A model generated the notes under the pieces. The model did not search any database. It saw only the letters and a list, made by a program, of their open reading frames with translations, and was not told the DNA's origin. From Marininema mesophilum (GTDB taxonomy: Bacteria > Bacillota > Bacilli > Thermoactinomycetales > DSM-45169), in the NCBI RefSeq assembly GCF_900106775.1, contig NZ_FNNQ01000003.1, forward strand, positions 186,001 through 250,000: a stretch of 64,000 nt of DNA, given 5' to 3'. Position 1 is the first letter of the stretch. Each line of letters begins with the position of its first letter. The translations under genes were made by a program, and so were the position numbers. Below are positions 17,134 through 25,487 of the stretch, one piece after another.

Positions 17134-18246
17134 ATGGCGCAAATGACGTTGAATCATATATCGAAACGTTATGAAGATGAGATCACTGCGGTCTCTGATT
17201 TTCATCTTCATATTCGTGACCAGGAGTTTCTCGTTCTAGTGGGTCCCTCGGGTTGTGGTAAATCGACGATGTTGCGCATGATTGTTGGTCTTGAAACGAT
17301 TTCATCTGGGGAAGTTATCATTGGGGACGAGGTAGTGAATGATGTGCCTGCGAAGGATCGGGATATTGCAATGGTTTTTCAGGGATATGCCCTATACCCT
17401 CATTTGAATGTTTACGACAACATCGCTTTTGCCTTGAAAATGAAGAAATGCGATAAGCATACGATGGATTGCCGGGTGAGAGAAGTAGCCAAACTGATGG
17501 GCCTTGAGTATCTATTAGATCGTAAACCGGAATCTTTATCAGGGGGGGAACGACAGCGGGTAGCCCTTGGAAGGGCCATTATCTGTGAGCCACGTGTTTT
17601 TTTGATGGACGAACCGCTGTCCAATCTGGACGCTCAGCTGCGGGTAAAGATGCGTACGGAGATTATCCAGCTTCATCAACGGCTCAAAACCACCATGATC
17701 TATGTCACCCATGATCAGACCGAAGCGATGACCATGGCAGATCGGATCGTGGTGATGAGGGAGGGAGTGATCCAGCAAGTGGCTACCCCAGCAGAAATTT
17801 ATCAGCATCCCGCCAATCTATTTGTTGCAGGGTTTATCGGATCACCCTCGATGAACTTTGCTGAGGGCCTGTTGATGGAATCGGATCATGCCATTATTTT
17901 TCAGGGAAACGGTCTTCATGTGAAACTTTCTACAGTCCAGGGCGACTACCTGCGTGAGCAAGGTTATATTGGGCATGAGGTGATCTTTGGAATCCGTCCT
18001 GAGGATATTCAAGACGATCCTCTGTTATTGGAATTACATCATGCTCACCAGGTTAGAGGGTGTGTGGAAGTAGCGGAGAATATGGGTTCTGAGATGGTGT
18101 TGTATTTATCAGGCATCGCAGATAAATGGATCACCGCACGTGTTCGTCATCAACCCTCTTTTGAGGTAGGAGACGAGATTACCCTCGCACTTGATATAAA
18201 TCAAGCACATATTTTTGACAAGGCGACAGAAGAAGCGGTATTCTAA
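17134..18246 (+). CDS. Sugar ABC transporter ATPase, MsmX/UgpC type
   Basis: 370 residues with Walker A GPSGCGKST, Q-loop in VFQGYALYPH, signature LSGGERQRVALGRA, Walker B FLMDEPLSNLD and switch His in THDQTEAM. A C-terminal MalK-like regulatory (TOBE/OB) region covers the last ~130 residues. MsmX-type ATPases energise several carbohydrate importers that lack their own ATPase. No permease or binding protein lies nearby, which fits a shared ATPase. The upstream in-frame start at 16990 is inside the Nudix gene and is rejected. Translation may be limited by the hairpin over its ribosome-binding site. hprK follows 63 nt downstream. Confidence 0.9.
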   Translation: MAQMTLNHISKRYEDEITAVSDFHLHIRDQEFLVLVGPSGCGKSTMLRMIVGLETISSGEVIIGDEVVNDVPAKDRDIAMVFQGYALYPHLNVYDNIAFALKMKKCDKHTMDCRVREVAKLMGLEYLLDRKPESLSGGERQRVALGRAIICEPRVFLMDEPLSNLDAQLRVKMRTEIIQLHQRLKTTMIYVTHDQTEAMTMADRIVVMREGVIQQVATPAEIYQHPANLFVAGFIGSPSMNFAEGLLMESDHAIIFQGNGLHVKLSTVQGDYLREQGYIGHEVIFGIRPEDIQDDPLLLELHHAHQVRGCVEVAENMGSEMVLYLSGIADKWITARVRHQPSFEVGDEITLALDINQAHIFDKATEEAVF

Positions 18247-18309
18247 ACGACAAATGAAGCAACTAGGATGGCGATGAGTTTTTACTTTGGTGTGAGGGAA
18301 GTGTGGGTG

Positions 18310-19245
18310 ATGGGTAAAAGAGTGACTGTCCAAGAAATTGTGGATCAGTTCGACTTAGAAATCCTCAGGGGTGAGGATGGGTTGGATCGGCAATTGATCA
18401 CAAGTGATCTATACCGGCCGGGTTTAGAATTGGCTGGTTTTTTTACCTACTACCCGGGAGAGCGGTTACAGATGCTAGGGCGTACGGAACTAACTTTCAT
18501 TTCGGGGCTCCCTAAAAATCTACGTAGGGAACGTATAGAGCAACTTTGTTCAGAGGATATACCTTGCTTTTGTATCACCCGAGGACAGGAGGCGCCCGAG
18601 GAGCTTCTGATTGCTACCGAGGCGAAGGGTATTCCTGTGCTACGTACGGCCAGTGCGACGACTCGGTTTACCTCCAAGGTGACCAGCTATCTAGAAAAGC
18701 GATTGGCACCTACTACGGTACTACATGGAGTCTTACTCGATATCTACGGTGTAGGAGTCTTGATTACCGGCTGTAGTGGGATTGGTAAAAGTGAGACTGC
18801 TCTGGAGTTGGTCAAGCTAGGTCACCGGTTGGTGGCAGATGATGCGGTAGAGATTCATCAATCGGAGGCAGGATCTCTCGTAGGACATGCCCCCGAGTTG
18901 ATTCGGTATCTTCTCGAAATCCGGGGTCTAGGTATTATCAATGTGATGACTCTTTTCGGCGCCGGAGCTGTAAGGCAGTACAAAAGGATATCCATGGTTT
19001 GTCATCTTGAGGCTTGGAAAGAGGATCGGCAGTATGATCGACTGGGTCTAGATGAAGAAAAGATGAAGATTATTGATACAGAAATTCCTCTTCTAACCGT
19101 CCCTGTCCGTCCAGGACGAAATTTATCCGTCATTATTGAAGTGGCAGTGATGAATTTCCGCCTAAAACGAATGGGTTATCATGCCGCCCAAACCTTTGCC
19201 CAAAAGTTAAATCAGAGTTTGCTAGATCCAGATGATTTGGATTAA
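18310..19245 (+). CDS. hprK: HPr kinase/phosphorylase
   Basis: Bifunctional sensor of glycolytic flux that phosphorylates Ser46 of HPr and removes it again, driving CcpA-dependent carbon catabolite control. Start taken at the ATG at 18310, giving 311 residues, the family's usual length, behind GAGGGAAG. Walker A reads GCSGIGKS at 154-161, where most Firmicutes have Asp in place of Cys. The HprK signature LEIRGLGIINV and the following FGAGAVR are intact. Its substrate HPr is encoded at 49773 in this window. Confidence 0.96.
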   Translation: MGKRVTVQEIVDQFDLEILRGEDGLDRQLITSDLYRPGLELAGFFTYYPGERLQMLGRTELTFISGLPKNLRRERIEQLCSEDIPCFCITRGQEAPEELLIATEAKGIPVLRTASATTRFTSKVTSYLEKRLAPTTVLHGVLLDIYGVGVLITGCSGIGKSETALELVKLGHRLVADDAVEIHQSEAGSLVGHAPELIRYLLEIRGLGIINVMTLFGAGAVRQYKRISMVCHLEAWKEDRQYDRLGLDEEKMKIIDTEIPLLTVPVRPGRNLSVIIEVAVMNFRLKRMGYHAAQTFAQKLNQSLLDPDDLD

Positions 19246-19260
19246 AAGTGGTCAAGACTA

Positions 19261-19287
19261 GCCTTTCTCCGTAGAAAGGCTTTTTTG
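19261..19287 (+). terminator. Terminator after hprK
   Basis: GCCTTTCT and AGAAAGGC arms followed by TTTTTTG. Confidence 0.9.
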
Positions 19288-19439
19288 ATTCCCTATGGAG
19301 AATCATAATAAACAGCACTCATACTGAACAGTTATATCTTCTCATCCGCTACTCTCGTCGCTTGCGTTTCAATCGGTGGGGAAGTAGGTTAGAATGGAGA
19401 AAGACTCTTAAGAGCGGGTGAGTGAAAAGGAGGATACTA

Positions 19440-20354
19440 TTGGTTATGAACCTGGCACAGGCGATTAATCCTGTAGCCGTTTCCCTAGGACCGATTCAGG
19501 TTCATTGGTATGGCATCATCATGGGTACTGCTGCTTTGTTAGGGCTGTGGATTGCCATGAGGGAAGGTCGACGGCATGGATTAGAGGATGAATTGTTTCT
19601 CGATATGATGATTTGGGTAATTCCAGCTGCCATTGTAGGGGCAAGGCTCTACTATGTGCTATTTGAGTGGGATTATTATTTGCAAAACCCTGGGGATATC
19701 ATTGCTGTCTGGAAGGGTGGACTAGCCATCCATGGTGGATTAATAGGCGCTGTGATATCGGGTGTGTTTTTTGTGAAGAGGAAGGGGATGCCGTTCTTAA
19801 AACTGGCGGATATCGTTGCTCCAAGTATCATTTTGGGACAAGCGATTGGCCGCTGGGGGAACTTTATGAATCAGGAGGCTCATGGTGGCGAAGTGAGCCG
19901 TACCTTTCTTGAAAACCTTCACCTACCCAACTGGTTGATTGGACAGATGCAGATCCAGGGTGCCTATTATCATCCTACGTTTCTTTATGAGTCCCTATGG
20001 AACATTGTGGGCTTCCTATTATTACTGGGATTGCGCCGATTGAATCCACGTCGTGGGGAAATTTTCTTCAGTTATTTGATGTGGTATTCCATGGGACGGT
20101 TCTTTATTGAAGGGCTTCGCACCGACAGTCTTACCTTCGAGGGGCCGAGTTGGTTGGCTTCCCTGATAAATGGATTATGGTCCCCAATGAAGCTTCTCTT
20201 TGAACCAGGAGTGATGGCTTCAGGGAACATCCGCGTCGCTCAGCTGATGAGCATTGGACTGGTTGTGGCTGGTTTGGCGTTAATTATTGTTCGTCGATCA
20301 CGAGGAAAAGATCGTGATCCGTATCTGTCGAAGGAAGAGAAGGTAGTGGGATGA
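19440..20354 (+). CDS. lgt: Prolipoprotein diacylglyceryl transferase
   Basis: Integral membrane enzyme that moves diacylglycerol from phosphatidylglycerol to the lipobox cysteine of lipoprotein precursors. Seven hydrophobic spans are evident. The Lgt motifs HWYGIIMG, GGLAIHGGLIGA and GRWGNFMNQEAHGG are present, as are the C-terminal FLYESLWN and GRFFIEGLRTDSL. AAGGAGG at 19427-19433 best fits a TTG start at 19440; the ATG at 19446 is a close alternative. It overlaps ppaX by the 4-nt ATGA. Confidence 0.96.
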   Translation: MVMNLAQAINPVAVSLGPIQVHWYGIIMGTAALLGLWIAMREGRRHGLEDELFLDMMIWVIPAAIVGARLYYVLFEWDYYLQNPGDIIAVWKGGLAIHGGLIGAVISGVFFVKRKGMPFLKLADIVAPSIILGQAIGRWGNFMNQEAHGGEVSRTFLENLHLPNWLIGQMQIQGAYYHPTFLYESLWNIVGFLLLLGLRRLNPRRGEIFFSYLMWYSMGRFFIEGLRTDSLTFEGPSWLASLINGLWSPMKLLFEPGVMASGNIRVAQLMSIGLVVAGLALIIVRRSRGKDRDPYLSKEEKVVG

Positions 20355-21025
20355 AAGTAAAGGGATATGAGGCAGTTCTCTTTGATTTGGATGGTACATT
20401 GTTAGATACGACTCCCTTGATTCTCTCATCGTTTCGTCACACATTGGATCTCTATTGCCCAGGGCAGGTTAGCGATGAAGAAGTATTGGCTTTTATGGGA
20501 GAGCCATTGTTTGAACAGATGGCCCGCTTTGGTGGTAAAGAACGAGCGCAGGAGATGGTGGACACCTACAGAGAGCATAATATCGCGCATCATGATCAGA
20601 TGGTCCGGGCATTTCCTGATGTGTTGAAAGTGATACAAACCTTGCATGAAAAAGGGATTCGTCTCGGTGTGGTTACCAATAAATACCGGGGTACAGCGGA
20701 TATGGGTCTTCAATTATGCGGATTAGCCCCTTATATGGAAGTTGTCGTTTGTCTAGGGGATACAGAAGAAGCAAAGCCCCATCCTGCACCGATCCAGCTC
20801 GCTTTGGAACAGCTAGGGGTTTCGGCAGGTCACACACTGATGGTAGGGGATAGTCGCTATGATCTTCAAGCAGCGAAAAAGGCAGGAACCGTCGCAGTAG
20901 GTGTGGCTTGGACCCATCATGGTAGGGATTCATTGCTCCCCTATCAACCCGATCATATTATCGATGATATGATCGGGTTATTCTCTATCCTTGGTATAGA
21001 GGCAGAGGGGAGTAACGCAGGATGA
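20351..21025 (+). CDS. ppaX: HAD pyrophosphatase PpaX
   Basis: Hydrolyses the pyrophosphate released when HprK acts as phosphorylase, pulling that reaction forward. Family knowledge and synteny with hprK-lgt support this role. 224 residues with HAD motif I DLDGTLLDT near 12-20, motif II VVTNK, motif III lysine in AKPHPAP and motif IV VGDSRYD. Overlaps lgt and the next gene by ATGA at both ends. Bases 20946-20979 inside the gene form a perfect 12-bp inverted repeat (AACCCGATCATA / TATGATCGGGTT). Confidence 0.93.
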   Translation: MKVKGYEAVLFDLDGTLLDTTPLILSSFRHTLDLYCPGQVSDEEVLAFMGEPLFEQMARFGGKERAQEMVDTYREHNIAHHDQMVRAFPDVLKVIQTLHEKGIRLGVVTNKYRGTADMGLQLCGLAPYMEVVVCLGDTEEAKPHPAPIQLALEQLGVSAGHTLMVGDSRYDLQAAKKAGTVAVGVAWTHHGRDSLLPYQPDHIIDDMIGLFSILGIEAEGSNAG

Positions 21026-21507
21026 GAAGAACAGAAGGGTATCCTGTGTCCGGTAGTAATTCCCTTTGGCAACTTTACAAGATTGTCCCCTTCTCAAAAG
21101 TGTGTCGAAATACATTAGTTGCTGTGATTGCCCGGTATACTCCTTCCTTTCCATTGAAAAATTGGATGTATCGACGACTGCTGGGGATGAAAATTGGTGA
21201 ACAGACGGCACTTGCTTTTCTAGTGGTTGTTGATTTGCTATATCCAGAGCGGATTCGTATTGGTGAAAATACGATTATTGGCTATAATACGACGGTCTTG
21301 ACCCATGAATACCTGGTGTCAGAATACCGCATCGGGGATGTAGAAATTGGCGATAACGTATTGGTAGGGGCTAATACGACGATTCTACCTGGTGTACGTA
21401 TTGGTGATGGAGCTGTGATCGGAGCGATGTCCCTCGTCAATTGCGATATTCCAGCGGGAGCGTTTGCTGCAGGCAATCCCGTACAGGTGATTCGGGAGTG
21501 TAAATAG
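21022..21507 (+). CDS. yvoF: YvoF-like left-handed beta-helix acyltransferase
   Basis: 161 residues. The second half has hexapeptide repeats ([IV]-G-x-x-x-x) in IRIGENTIIGYNTTVLTHEYLV and VEIGDNVLVGANTTILPGVRIGDGAVIGAM, with a His in the loop that usually acts as catalytic base. It ends with the AGNPVQVIRE tail typical of O-acetyltransferases. Substrate unknown; in B. subtilis yvoF also follows ppaX. Starts by ATGA overlap with ppaX. No terminator before the next gene, 105 nt away. Confidence 0.88.
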   Translation: MRRTEGYPVSGSNSLWQLYKIVPFSKVCRNTLVAVIARYTPSFPLKNWMYRRLLGMKIGEQTALAFLVVVDLLYPERIRIGENTIIGYNTTVLTHEYLVSEYRIGDVEIGDNVLVGANTTILPGVRIGDGAVIGAMSLVNCDIPAGAFAAGNPVQVIRECK

Positions 21508-21611
21508 CAGACTTTTAGGGTGTGGTTTCTTGGATGACCGTCCTTGGTTCATATAAAACATGCTGTGCTCATCTCGATATAGATTAAAAGGATTGGTAAG
21601 GAGATGCGGAG

Positions 21612-22019
21612 ATGAACCCATGGGAGATCCGACAAGAAGTACCGCCAATAGAAGGTTATCTTCACCTACGTAAGGTTGCTGGATTAAGTGAAAAAGAATG
21701 GGCAGCAGCTGAGATTGGCTTGGCCAACAGTTTATTTGCTGTATGTGCCTACACAGAGGGAGATAAGTTGATCGGTATGGCGCGAATTGTGGGAGATGGT
21801 GGGCTTAATTTTGAGGTTGTAGATGTGGCGGTTGATCCGAATTACCAGAGGAGGGGCATTGCTAGTGCTCTGATGACGGAGGTAATCAATTATTTGGATA
21901 CCCATGCACCCAAAAGTGCTTATGTGAGCCTGATTGGCGATCTACCAGGACAAAGGTTGTACCAAAAGTTTGGCTTTCGTGATACGGCTCCTTCGATTGG
22001 TATGGCAAAGAGGTACTGA
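21612..22019 (+). CDS. GNAT-family N-acetyltransferase
   Basis: 135 residues. Acetyl-CoA-binding motif A reads VAVDPNYQRRGIASALM (RRGIAS matches R/Q-x-x-G-x-A), followed by the YQKFGF motif B. The N-terminus (LHLRKVAGLSEKEW) and overall length resemble the YhbS/ElaA-like small GNATs whose substrates are mostly unknown. ATG behind TAAGGAG. Converges with pyrD on a shared bidirectional terminator. Confidence 0.9.
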   Translation: MNPWEIRQEVPPIEGYLHLRKVAGLSEKEWAAAEIGLANSLFAVCAYTEGDKLIGMARIVGDGGLNFEVVDVAVDPNYQRRGIASALMTEVINYLDTHAPKSAYVSLIGDLPGQRLYQKFGFRDTAPSIGMAKRY

Positions 22020-22037
22020 CTCCGTCAATGAAGGAAT

Positions 22038-22077
22038 AAAACACCCGCTCATCTATTTATGGATGAGCGGGTGTTTT
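22038..22077. terminator. Bidirectional terminator between GNAT gene and pyrD
   Basis: Perfect 16-bp arms AAAACACCCGCTCATC and GATGAGCGGGTGTTTT; a T-run follows on both strands. It serves both converging genes. Confidence 0.93.
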
Positions 22078-22084
22078 AGTTAGA

Positions 22085-23170
22085 TCAGTCATCTAATCCA
22101 ACAGCTTCAGTAATCGACTGTAAACCATCGTTATCAAGATACTGGATCAATTCTTTGTTAATATCCCGTGCGATGGCTGGACCACGGTAAATCATTCCTG
22201 TATAGACTTGTACAAGGGAAGCGCCTGCACGAATCTTTTCATAGGCATCTTTTCCATCAAAGATCCCCCCTACTCCGATAATAGGGAGCCTTGCCTCGCT
22301 GATCCGGCGCAGGTCGTGGATAATCTCTGTGGATAGTTGAGCGAGGGGGCGGCCCGAGAGTCCTCCTGTTTCGGAATGATGCGAGCTTTTAAGGCCCTCA
22401 CGTGAGAGGGTAGTATTAGTAGCAATCAAGCCGTCTATCTCCTGCTCTGTTGCAACTAGAACGATCTCTTTCAGCTGTTCCTTCGTGAGATCCGGGGCTA
22501 GTTTTAAGAAGATAGGGCGAATCTCTCCTGTTTGTTCTCGTAACTGATGCCGCTCTGTCATGATTGCTTCAAGTAAGCCGCGGAGGGAGCTCGCTTGTTG
22601 GAGATCACGAAGATTAGGCGTGTTGGGAGAGCTGATGTTAATAACGAAGTAATCCCCTTGCCGGTAGAGTTTGGATAGCCCCTTTTGGTAGTCGGAGGCT
22701 GCATCTTCCTGGGGAGTATCCTTATTTTTTCCGAGGTTAATCCCGATTGGAATTGCCGGACGAGGAAGCTCTGCAAAATGGTTGGCTGCCTCACAGATTC
22801 CACCATTATTAAAGCCCATGCGGTTGATGATGCCTTCGTCCTCAGGGAGTCTAAAGAGTCGCGGCTTTGGATTTCCGCTCTGAGGCTGAGGAGTGAGCGT
22901 GCCCACTTCAACGAAGCCAAAGCCCAGGGCGGCTAGGGCTGGATAAACCTGCGCATGTTTATCAAAGCCAGCAGCTAAACCGACAGGGTTGGAAAAAGTG
23001 AGCCCACCTAATTTGACAGTAAGACGCGGATCTCGCACCACCATTTTGCCCTCTAATGTAGAGAGAGCACCGGGTATGCGTTGTGCCCGTAAAAGATTCT
23101 TAATGGTCCATTCATGGGCTTGTTCTGCATCCATCTTGAATAGCATGTTTTTTACAAAGGGGTATACCAT
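22085..23170 (-). CDS. pyrD: Quinone-dependent dihydroorotate dehydrogenase (class 2)
   Basis: Oxidises dihydroorotate to orotate at the membrane, passing electrons to quinone, in pyrimidine synthesis. The N-terminal extension (FVKNMLFKMDAEQAHEWTIKNLL) that forms the membrane/quinone tunnel marks class 2. FMN-site motifs GLAAGFDK, NRMGFNN, NLGKNK, NISSPNTPNLR and the C-terminal GVGGIFDG are present. The catalytic base is the serine in NISSPNTP. I start at the ATG at 23170 (361 residues) behind GAAAGGAC; the frame stays open upstream but without homology. Bacillus normally uses the class 1B PyrD/PyrK pair, so this standalone class 2 enzyme is notable. Confidence 0.93.
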   Translation of the reverse strand: MVYPFVKNMLFKMDAEQAHEWTIKNLLRAQRIPGALSTLEGKMVVRDPRLTVKLGGLTFSNPVGLAAGFDKHAQVYPALAALGFGFVEVGTLTPQPQSGNPKPRLFRLPEDEGIINRMGFNNGGICEAANHFAELPRPAIPIGINLGKNKDTPQEDAASDYQKGLSKLYRQGDYFVINISSPNTPNLRDLQQASSLRGLLEAIMTERHQLREQTGEIRPIFLKLAPDLTKEQLKEIVLVATEQEIDGLIATNTTLSREGLKSSHHSETGGLSGRPLAQLSTEIIHDLRRISEARLPIIGVGGIFDGKDAYEKIRAGASLVQVYTGMIYRGPAIARDINKELIQYLDNDGLQSITEAVGLDD

Positions 23171-23350
23171 GGGTGTGTCCTTTCCGTATAAGCGTTCTTC
23201 CTCGTAGGATACCACAATTTCGCCATTATTTTCGATGAAAAGCAATGTAAGTGTGAATTCGTATGAAAAATGCCTTTTAGAGAGGGCTTCTTCTATCATA
23301 GTAGCGGGGCTTTGTTATGGTTATGAAAGTAAACGGGAGTATGTGTATGT

Positions 23351-23414
23351 GATTCCATACAAGGTAGATTTACCCTTATACTCAAAAAAAGAGGGCCTAT
23401 TAAGGCCCAATAAA
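23351..23414. repeat. Intergenic repeat element, copy 1
   Basis: About 64 nt, roughly four-fifths identical to 25605-25670 in the same orientation. It contains an A-run and GGGCCT/AGGCCC arms (23393-23408). Read on the minus strand it is a hairpin followed by TTTTTTT, about 220 nt upstream of pyrD. The pair brackets the two secreted-protein genes. No coding frame with a ribosome-binding site in 23171-23636. Confidence 0.6.
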
Positions 23415-23526
23415 CTTTGGGGCCATTTCTAAGCATTTGGAGACTTTGACTCCGCCGAATCGTTGCCATACGTGTTTTTGTTTGTCTGAAATGAAATATT
23501 TTCCTTAATTAATGTCACTTTACCAT

Positions 23527-23555
23527 CTTACAAAAATGTAAGGTTCATGTAAGGT
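23527..23555. promoter_or_regulatory. Tandem 11-nt-spaced repeats upstream of a secreted-protein gene
   Basis: ATGTAAGGT occurs at 23536-23544 and 23547-23555, one DNA turn apart, preceded by the inverted CTTAC at 23527-23531. On the minus strand it reads CTTACA-N5-CTTACA, the geometry of OmpR/PhoB-family (PhoP-like) response-regulator sites. Binding is inferred only. Confidence 0.35.
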
Positions 23556-23636
23556 AAATCCATAGTAAGTGACTCATTCAATCAGTAGACTCTGACAAGA
23601 AGGCATACCAAACAATATCAGGAGTGATTGATAATC

Positions 23637-24113
23637 ATGCAACACGCACGACGTATTCTACCCATTATGACCGCCTTTGCGCTCTTTTTCACCCTCGCCA
23701 CCCCAGCAGCCTTTGCAAGTGGAAGTGATGGCAAAACAGCTAAAGGGAAAACCACTTACCAGGTCGATGGAACAGCTAAAGGGAAAAAAACATTCCACCT
23801 CGTTTTGAAAAAAGTCCAAAAAGCAGCGGGTAAGCAAAAAGCTTATAAAGCAAAAGGAAAATGGACGATCAATGTAGGTAAAGCATACAACTTACCGCCA
23901 CTTTATAGTCACACCTCAAAAAAATTAACAGGTAATGAGTACTTTCATTTCGCCTCTAAAAAATTGAAACTATCCCCTGGAAAAAAGTACGAGGTGTATG
24001 GAGAATTTGATGGAACCGTTCATGGGAAGAAAGTTGTTAAAGGAGTCTTATTTAAGATCCAAGTAACTAAAAACCACAACATGAAGGTAATAAAGAAGCG
24101 CTTGTACTTCTAG
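23637..24113 (+). CDS. Small secreted lysine-rich protein of unknown function
   Basis: About 158 residues. The signal peptide covers residues 1-27 (hydrophobic LPIMTAFALFFTLATPAAFA, cleavage after AFA). The mature part is very basic, with many GK/KK pairs (TAKGKTTYQVDGTAKGKKTF) and alternating hydrophobic residues that suggest an all-beta domain. It has no cysteines and no anchor. I do not recognise a family. ATG 23637 is 12 nt after GGAG; a TTG at 23628 is the alternative. It could bind acidic polymers such as teichoic acid or nucleic acid, but this is inference from charge alone. It lies in an island with a candidate toxin. Confidence 0.8.
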   Translation: MQHARRILPIMTAFALFFTLATPAAFASGSDGKTAKGKTTYQVDGTAKGKKTFHLVLKKVQKAAGKQKAYKAKGKWTINVGKAYNLPPLYSHTSKKLTGNEYFHFASKKLKLSPGKKYEVYGEFDGTVHGKKVVKGVLFKIQVTKNHNMKVIKKRLYF

Positions 24114-24163
24114 AGGCCACCATACCCAAAGAAAAAAACACCGTTTGTAAATATTTTCGAAAT

Positions 24164-24243
24164 GATTAACCGACACCTTAGACTAGAGGGTCGGTTAATC
24201 GTATCTCCCGAGTAGCGAGATTAGATCCCGCTACTCTATTTTT
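24164..24243 (+). terminator. Two tandem hairpins after the secreted-protein gene
   Basis: GATTAACCGAC/GTCGGTTAATC (24164-24200) is followed by GAGTAGCG/CGCTACTC (24210-24236) and TATTTTTAT. The second is a good intrinsic terminator; the first may be an additional stem protecting the message. Confidence 0.7.
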
Positions 24244-24310
24244 ATGGTTTGAAAGCCCTATCTAAATACCCTAACCGCATATTTAAAATCGCTTGGCACT
24301 ATTTTAAAAG

Positions 24311-24346
24311 AACACCCCCCTTTTCAATAAAGAAAAGGGGGGTGTT
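24311..24346 (-). terminator. Terminator of the candidate toxin gene
   Basis: Perfect 15-bp arms AACACCCCCCTTTTC and GAAAAGGGGGGTGTT. On the minus strand it continues CTTTTAAAAT, about 70 nt after the toxin stop. Confidence 0.8.
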
Positions 24347-24413
24347 GATGGTCTAATAAAAGCTTCTGGAAAGAAGATCTTTCTGTTAGAGTCATGCTAC
24401 CTGTTTTTCGAAA

Positions 24414-25487
24414 TTATTGATGGGAGCCTGGTGTTACGGGATAGTACATTTCTACTTCGTTATATTTAGATGAAGGAGAAGCCAATCCTTTTAATTCAGG
24501 AGCCTCTTCCATCAATTTTTTCAACCCATCTCCAGGTACAAGGGTATACTTGGATGTTAACTGATACGCTGCCCCTCTAAAGACGTCATATTTATAATCT
24601 GGATTATTAACTGGTCCAATAGAAAAATCTGTCCCTACGGTTTTTTCATCCGTGATTACAATATTTTCTTGAAAGGTCTCTGATAGAGATGCACTCATTT
24701 CAGTAGTAACTTTTCCTCCAAGACTAAATGCTTTACCATCTCCGATTTGAAGTCCAGCTTCAGCAGTTATTTTAGATCCAATTGTTGATGTAAAGCTTTG
24801 TATTTGCCATGTTTGTACTCCCGATTTAACCGATTCATTAAATCCCCAATTTCCTGTTTTAGCCGGTGTGCCTGTTCTAATTAATTCAAATTGTGTCTCT
24901 CTTTTTAGCTTGGATGTTCCATCAAAAGCTTTACTCCAAGCATAATCTGGTCCATATTGTTCTACCATCCATTCTTCGCCATTCTGAGCCCTTTCGCTAT
25001 TAGCAGCATCATCAGGATATATTTTAAGTGTCTCAGGATCATAGGCTCCAATTTCTATTTGTCCATCGGTTTTTTTTTCTAAATAAAATTTACCCTTTTT
25101 CCCTCCCTCTCCCGCATCACCTGGTAGAAATCTCTCACCTTCAAAATATATGATCTCTCCTATATCCCCCGATTGAGTTATCGTATTTCCTGTTTGCGGT
25201 GCAGGAGCATAGGGATCTTCTGGTAACTTAGGGTATGCTTCTGCATACGGACTACTATCATCTTCAGCTGACATAGGTGTTTTACTATCACTTTTTTGTT
25301 TATTACTATCACTATATACCGGTGTTTTCTTACCGTCTTTTACTAAGTACCCTTGAATATACTTTTTGGGTGCCTTCTCCTCACTTTTTTGTGCAGCAAA
25401 GGCTTTAGAGCTCGCCCCGGCACTCACACTAGCAGCAAGAAGTAAAGCAAACGCACCAGTAAACACTTTTCTTTTTACGTTATTCAT
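24414..25487 (-). CDS. Secreted protein, candidate aerolysin/ETX-MTX2-type beta-pore-forming toxin
   Basis: 357 residues. The signal peptide ends near residue 32 (AKAFA-like site at SSKAFAAQ). A polar, proline-rich linker (~35-100) follows. The C-terminal half shows long runs of alternating polar Ser/Thr and hydrophobic residues (WQIQSFTSTIGSKITAEAG, KVTTEMSASLSETF, then IVITDEKTVGTDFSI). This pattern is characteristic of the membrane-inserting hairpin and flanking strands of aerolysin-like toxins of the ETX/MTX2 family. No cysteines occur. ATG behind GGGGAGAG. It is alone on the minus strand with its own terminator. The family call is inference from the pattern; a non-toxic beta-sandwich secreted protein remains possible. 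Confidence 0.6.
   Translation of the reverse strand: MNNVKRKVFTGAFALLLAASVSAGASSKAFAAQKSEEKAPKKYIQGYLVKDGKKTPVYSDSNKQKSDSKTPMSAEDDSSPYAEAYPKLPEDPYAPAPQTGNTITQSGDIGEIIYFEGERFLPGDAGEGGKKGKFYLEKKTDGQIEIGAYDPETLKIYPDDAANSERAQNGEEWMVEQYGPDYAWSKAFDGTSKLKRETQFELIRTGTPAKTGNWGFNESVKSGVQTWQIQSFTSTIGSKITAEAGLQIGDGKAFSLGGKVTTEMSASLSETFQENIVITDEKTVGTDFSIGPVNNPDYKYDVFRGAAYQLTSKYTLVPGDGLKKLMEEAPELKGLASPSSKYNEVEMYYPVTPGSHQ

Noticed and set aside
23235..23432. 65-codon frame upstream of the secreted-protein gene
   Set aside because: No ribosome-binding site and it covers the repeat element hairpin.
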